Shown: positions 41,150 through 44,340 of the stretch, in pieces
Numbering within the stretch: the stretch's first letter is position 1
Layout of the letters: each line of letters opens with the position of its first letter
NCBI GenBank assembly: GCA_025057635.1
Contig: JANXBD010000005.1
Location: 1-44,340, forward strand
Source of the DNA: Thermoflexus sp.
Lineage (GTDB): Bacteria > Chloroflexota > Anaerolineae > Thermoflexales > Thermoflexaceae
Direction of reading: 5' to 3'
DNA length: 44,340 bases
Notes under the pieces: model-generated
The model's database searches: none
Seen by the model: only the letters and a program-made list of their open reading frames with translations
Told to the model about the DNA's origin: nothing
Made by a program: the position numbers and the translations under genes

Positions 41150-41944
41150 GTGAGCATTGCGACTGTTGGGGAGTATTTGATTCATTATGAGGCCTTGGGC
41201 CGAGGCTCATCCGTCATCTTCTTGCATGGCTGGATCGGATCATGGCGTTACTGGTTGCCCACCATGCAAGCTCTTTCCCACCGGTTCCGCACCTATGCCG
41301 TCGATCTGGTTGGATTTGGGGATTCGACTAAGCCTCGGCGGAACGCTAGCTCTGTCTATTCGTTGGAGCAATATGTGGAGTTGGTTTATGGATGGATGAA
41401 TCATCTGGGCATCCCCCAGGCCCATTTTATCAGTCATACCCTGGGAGCAATGGTGGCCATCCGGCTTGCTCTGCAGTATCCCGATCGGGTGCAGCGGATC
41501 CTGAGTGTGGGTTATCCGATCTCTCTGGAGCTGCCGAAGAGCATGCTCACATCAGCCGGAAAAGGCATCCTCGCCGAACGGCTGAGCCGTCTCGCTCAGG
41601 AGTATCCGGAGGTGCAACGAGAGCATCTACGATCGGATCCTGAAGCCATCGGTCTTGCCCTAGAGGAAGCATTGACACACCAGGAGGCACTTCGGGAGTG
41701 GCTTCGTCTCGTAGATCGTCCTCTGCTTCTGGTCTATGGTCGACGGGATCCCCTGATCCCTCCTCCTTCTTTGCTGAATGGCAGTTTAGATGCCTCCGCT
41801 CGCTTAATTATCTTAGAGGAAGGGCGTCATTTCCCCATGCTAGACCTTCCGGCAGCCTTTCAACGTCTGGCTGAGGATTTTCTAACGCTGCCGGATCCCT
41901 CCCAGGTCACTTTGAAGGAAGAATGGCGTCGGCGATTCCGATAA
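41150..41944 (+). CDS. Alpha/beta hydrolase-fold protein with Thr at the nucleophile position
   Basis: A 264-residue alpha/beta hydrolase. The oxyanion-hole HGW motif lies at residues 26-28 (IFLHGWIGSW) and the acid in YGRRDPLIPP; the catalytic His is in EEGRHFPMLD. The nucleophile elbow, normally GHSxG, reads ISHTLGAM: the glycine is Ser95 and the catalytic serine is Thr97 (codon 41438-41440). The protein may be inactive, slow, or use threonine. The fold is clear, the substrate unknown. It starts at GTG 41150 with GAGGGTGG about six bases upstream. It lies 216 bases after the receiver gene with no evident operon link. Confidence 0.85.
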   Translation: MSIATVGEYLIHYEALGRGSSVIFLHGWIGSWRYWLPTMQALSHRFRTYAVDLVGFGDSTKPRRNASSVYSLEQYVELVYGWMNHLGIPQAHFISHTLGAMVAIRLALQYPDRVQRILSVGYPISLELPKSMLTSAGKGILAERLSRLAQEYPEVQREHLRSDPEAIGLALEEALTHQEALREWLRLVDRPLLLVYGRRDPLIPPPSLLNGSLDASARLIILEEGRHFPMLDLPAAFQRLAEDFLTLPDPSQVTLKEEWRRRFR

Positions 41945-42099
41945 TCGTCTTTATGCTCCTCAATCCGCTGATATTTCTTTAACCTAACGCTTGTGTATTG
42001 TTTACCTCTTGCTAGCGCTCCTCTAAGGCTTGTCATCTATTCTGGTGGACAGAAAATCCCCATTGGTGGTCTAGGAAGCTGAATGGAGGTGGATCAGCC

Positions 42100-42543
42100 A
42101 TGGCGCGCGAGCTGATGACCCGAGACCCGTTCGACTTGGCGTTCATGAGCCTGCGGGAGGCCATCGACCGCGTGTTCGATCAGGCTCTGATGCGGCCTTA
42201 TAGCGGGTTCAGCACACCGGTGAACATCTATGAGCAGCCCGACCGATATCATGTGAGCATCCTGATGCCGGGCGTGCGGCCGGAGAGCCTGGAGGTGCAG
42301 ACGTTGGGCTCCTCCGTGATCATCCGCGGTGAAGTGACCCCGCCGGAGATCGAGCGCGAGAAGAACGTTGCGGCCCTGCGCTGCGAGTGGACGGGCGGTC
42401 GCTTCGCCCGGACGATCGAGTTCGGCGACCCGATTGACGCCGATCACATTGAGGCCCGGCTGGAGAACGGCGTCCTGCACCTCACCGTCCCGAAGGCCGA
42501 GTCTGTCCGGCCGCGGGTGATCAAGGTGCAGGTGGCCCGCTGA
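42100..42543 (+). CDS. hsp20: Small heat-shock protein (Hsp20 / alpha-crystallin family)
   Basis: A 147-residue ATP-independent chaperone that holds unfolding proteins. The alpha-crystallin domain runs from about residue 38 (STPVNIYEQPDRYHVSILMPG) to the characteristic ARLENGVLHLTVPKAE. A short C-terminal tail has an I-x-V motif (VIKVQV) that normally docks into neighbouring subunits. The N-terminal 35 residues form the usual variable arm. ATG 42100 has GGAGGTGG seven bases upstream. No CIRCE element was seen in the 155-base upstream gap. It is convergent with valS and shares the hairpin at 42562-42590. Confidence 0.95.
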   Translation: MARELMTRDPFDLAFMSLREAIDRVFDQALMRPYSGFSTPVNIYEQPDRYHVSILMPGVRPESLEVQTLGSSVIIRGEVTPPEIEREKNVAALRCEWTGGRFARTIEFGDPIDADHIEARLENGVLHLTVPKAESVRPRVIKVQVAR

Positions 42544-42561
42544 TCCGATGATCCGACGTAG

Positions 42562-42590
42562 GGCGGGGCAGGCCAGCCGCCTGCCCCGCC
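42562..42590. terminator. Bidirectional hairpin between hsp20 and valS
   Basis: GGCGGGGCAGGC (42562-42573) and GCCTGCCCCGCC (42579-42590) form a perfect 12-bp stem with a 5-base loop, placed between the two convergent stop codons. No long T-tract on either side. Confidence 0.65.
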
Positions 42591-42593
42591 GTC

Positions 42594-44340
42594 TCATCCC
42601 TCCTTCAAGCGCTCCCATTCCGCCCGCAGTTGCTCCCACCGCGCTTTGAGCTCCTCCAGCTTACGGCGCTCCTTCTCGACCACCGCCGCCGGCGCTTTCA
42701 ACGCAAACTCCGAGGCCAGCAGGGACTCTGTCTTCGCGATCCGTGCTTCTACATCCGTTAGCGCTCGTTCTAGGCGGGCCCGCTCGGACGCCCAATCCAT
42801 CATCCCCGCCAGCGGCAGATAAATCCGGATCGAACCGGCGAGATAAGCCCGCGCCTCGGCCGGAGGCTCCGACAGATCTGCCATCAGCACCAGCCGGTCT
42901 GGATCCAGACGCGCCAGCCCGGCCAGCAGACCCCGATGGGCTTCCAGAACGGGCAGGAACTCCCCAGCGGCGATCCACGCCGCGATCCGCCGTTCCGACG
43001 GCACCCGGTGCTCCTCCCGGGCATTCCGGATCGTCCCCACGGTCTCGATCAGCGCCCGCATCCCTGCCTCCGCTGCCTCATCCACCGGCCCGGGGAGGGG
43101 CCAGGAGGCCACCATTAGGGCCTCCGCGCCATCGGTGGCCCCTGCCTGTTTCAGGTAGCCCCAGAGGGCCTCGGTGATGAAGGGCATGAAGGGATGAAGC
43201 AGTCGGAGGATCCCATCCAGCACGTAAACCAAAACCCCACGGGTCCGCGCCTGATCGGCCGCCGTGCCCCGATAGAGGGGCTCCTTGGCCATCTCGATAT
43301 ACCAGTCGCAGAACTCATCCCAGGTGAACTCATAGATGCGCCGGCCCGCCTCCCCGAAGTCGAAAGCCTCCATCGCCTCGGTGACCGCCGCCACCGTGCG
43401 ATGGTATCGGGAGAGTATCCAGCGGTCCGGCAAGGTGAGCGAGGGATCTTCCATCGAGGGACGCCCGATCGGCCCAGCGAGGGCGCCCAGCACGAAGCGG
43501 GCAGCGTTCCACAGCTTGTTGGCGAAGTTACGGCTCCCTTCCACCCGCTGCAGCGAGAGGCGCATATCATTCCCCGGGGTGGATCCGGTGGCTAGGGTGA
43601 AGCGCAGCGCGTCCGCACCGTAATCCCGGATCACTACTAGGGGATCGATGACATTGCCCTTCGTCTTGCTCATCTTCTCGCCTTTCTCATCCCGCACCAG
43701 ACCGTGGAGGTAGACGATCCGGAAGGGGATCTCCTCGGTCATGGCCAGCCCCATCATCACCATTCGGGCCACCCAGAAGAACAGGATGTCGTAACCCGTC
43801 TCCATCACCGTGGTGGGATAGAAGTAGCGCAGATCCTCCGTGTCATCCGGCCAGCCCAGGGTCGCGAAGGGCCAGAGGGCGGAGGAGAACCAGGTGTCCA
43901 GCACATCCTCATCCTGGCGGATGCGGGCGCTGCCGCAGCGAGCGCAGGTGGAGGGATCCTCCCGCGCAACTGTGATGTGCTCGCAATCATCACAATACCA
44001 GGCCGGGATGCGATGCCCCCACCAGAGCTGGCGGCTGATGCACCACGGGCGGATGTTCTCCAGCCAGCGGAAGTAATCCTTCTCGAAGCGTTCCGGCAGG
44101 ATTCGAAGGCGCCCCTCCTTCACAACGCGGATGGCCGCCTCCGCCAAGGGCTTCGTGTGGACGAACCATTGAAGCGAGAGCAACGGCTCCACGATGGTGT
44201 CGCAGCGCTGACACCGGCCAGGAGCGTAGCGATGGGGTTCGATCTTCACCAGTAGGCCTTCCCGGCGCAGATCCTCCACTAACGCCTCCCGAGCTCGGAA
44301 GCGATCCATCCCAGCGTAGGGGCCGCCGTTCTCGTTGATC
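42594..44340 (-). CDS. valS: Valyl-tRNA synthetase, C-terminal part (partial)
   Basis: The frame is open at the window edge; the visible part is 581 residues and begins INENGGPYAGMDRFRAREA, an internal ValS sequence. It contains the end of the editing domain, the zinc-ribbon-like CDDCEHITV and CARCGSARI, DEDVLDTWFSSALWPF, and the ATP-binding KMSKS motif as KMSKTKGN. The anticodon-binding helical domain follows, then the C-terminal coiled coil (LERALTDVEARIAKTESLL) that distinguishes ValS from IleS and LeuS. The HIGH motif lies outside the window. It charges tRNA-Val in the cytoplasm and ends convergently with hsp20. Confidence 0.95.
   Translation of the reverse strand, partial: INENGGPYAGMDRFRAREALVEDLRREGLLVKIEPHRYAPGRCQRCDTIVEPLLSLQWFVHTKPLAEAAIRVVKEGRLRILPERFEKDYFRWLENIRPWCISRQLWWGHRIPAWYCDDCEHITVAREDPSTCARCGSARIRQDEDVLDTWFSSALWPFATLGWPDDTEDLRYFYPTTVMETGYDILFFWVARMVMMGLAMTEEIPFRIVYLHGLVRDEKGEKMSKTKGNVIDPLVVIRDYGADALRFTLATGSTPGNDMRLSLQRVEGSRNFANKLWNAARFVLGALAGPIGRPSMEDPSLTLPDRWILSRYHRTVAAVTEAMEAFDFGEAGRRIYEFTWDEFCDWYIEMAKEPLYRGTAADQARTRGVLVYVLDGILRLLHPFMPFITEALWGYLKQAGATDGAEALMVASWPLPGPVDEAAEAGMRALIETVGTIRNAREEHRVPSERRIAAWIAAGEFLPVLEAHRGLLAGLARLDPDRLVLMADLSEPPAEARAYLAGSIRIYLPLAGMMDWASERARLERALTDVEARIAKTESLLASEFALKAPAAVVEKERRKLEELKARWEQLRAEWERLKEG

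Noticed and set aside
42544-42593. Possible small RNA between hsp20 and valS
   Set aside because: The hairpin is simply explained as a shared terminator of convergent genes.

Overview
The window is GC-rich (about 60 percent) bacterial chromosome with no plasmid, phage or CRISPR signature. The mix of genes suggests a thermophilic member of the Chloroflexota, possibly Thermoflexus-like: a DUF3782-type coiled-coil nuclease-like protein, very large GAF-rich hybrid kinases, LysM proteins with Pro/Thr/Ser linkers, and a decaprenyl-phosphate phosphoribosyltransferase-like UbiA enzyme. This assignment is inference from gene content and composition only. || Layout. 1-2800: the 3' end of a membrane protein, a non-coding stretch with a small family of direct and inverted repeats, then a coiled-coil DUF3782-type protein with in-gene repeats. 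2800-9750: minus-strand housekeeping genes (homoserine dehydrogenase, a clan GH-A-like glycosidase, a DUF123/GIY-YIG-like protein, glutamate dehydrogenase, ScpB, a cold-shock protein, an inositol-phosphatase family enzyme), several with clear terminators. 10000-26100: mostly plus-strand cell-surface polysaccharide and membrane functions (O-antigen-ligase-like protein, YbhN-type flippase-like protein, CDP-paratose-epimerase-like SDR, GT4 glycosyltransferase, methyltransferase, PMT-type glycosyltransferase, UbiA-family phosphoribosyltransferase). Between these lie a membrane-bound sensor kinase without its phospho-acceptor histidine, a LysM protein, a histone-H1-like Lys/Ala repeat protein, a broken AAA-ATPase plus small companion gene, a DoxX-like protein, and a tandem-HTH regulator coupled to a tiny membrane protein. 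26100-33250: a Ca2+/H+ antiporter, then a minus-strand group of small stress and metal genes (FmdB-type zinc ribbon, CsoR/CstR-family repressor, second zinc ribbon, OsmC), an EF-P gene with a structured leader, a DtxR/MntR regulator overlapping a minimal zincin, and a large GT-C-like membrane protein. 33500-40950: a signalling locus of three genes: a REC-GGDEF protein with a degenerate GGDEF domain, a hybrid histidine kinase of about 2000 residues with seven GAF domains and two C-terminal receivers, and a lone receiver. 41150-44340: an alpha/beta hydrolase with Thr at the nucleophile position, an Hsp20 chaperone and the C-terminal part of valyl-tRNA synthetase, which runs off the window. || The most interesting points: (1) the three-gene phosphorelay whose companion GGDEF domain looks catalytically dead; (2) a CsoR-family repressor with a C-Y-C pattern in place of C-H-C, reminiscent of persulfide-sensing CstR, with a perfect 14-bp palindrome between the -35 and -10 of the upstream promoter; (3) the H-to-Q pseudokinase; (4) a decayed AAA-ATPase/PIN-like module inside the surface-polysaccharide region; (5) the repeat family at 764-1091. 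I found no convincing new multi-gene defence system.
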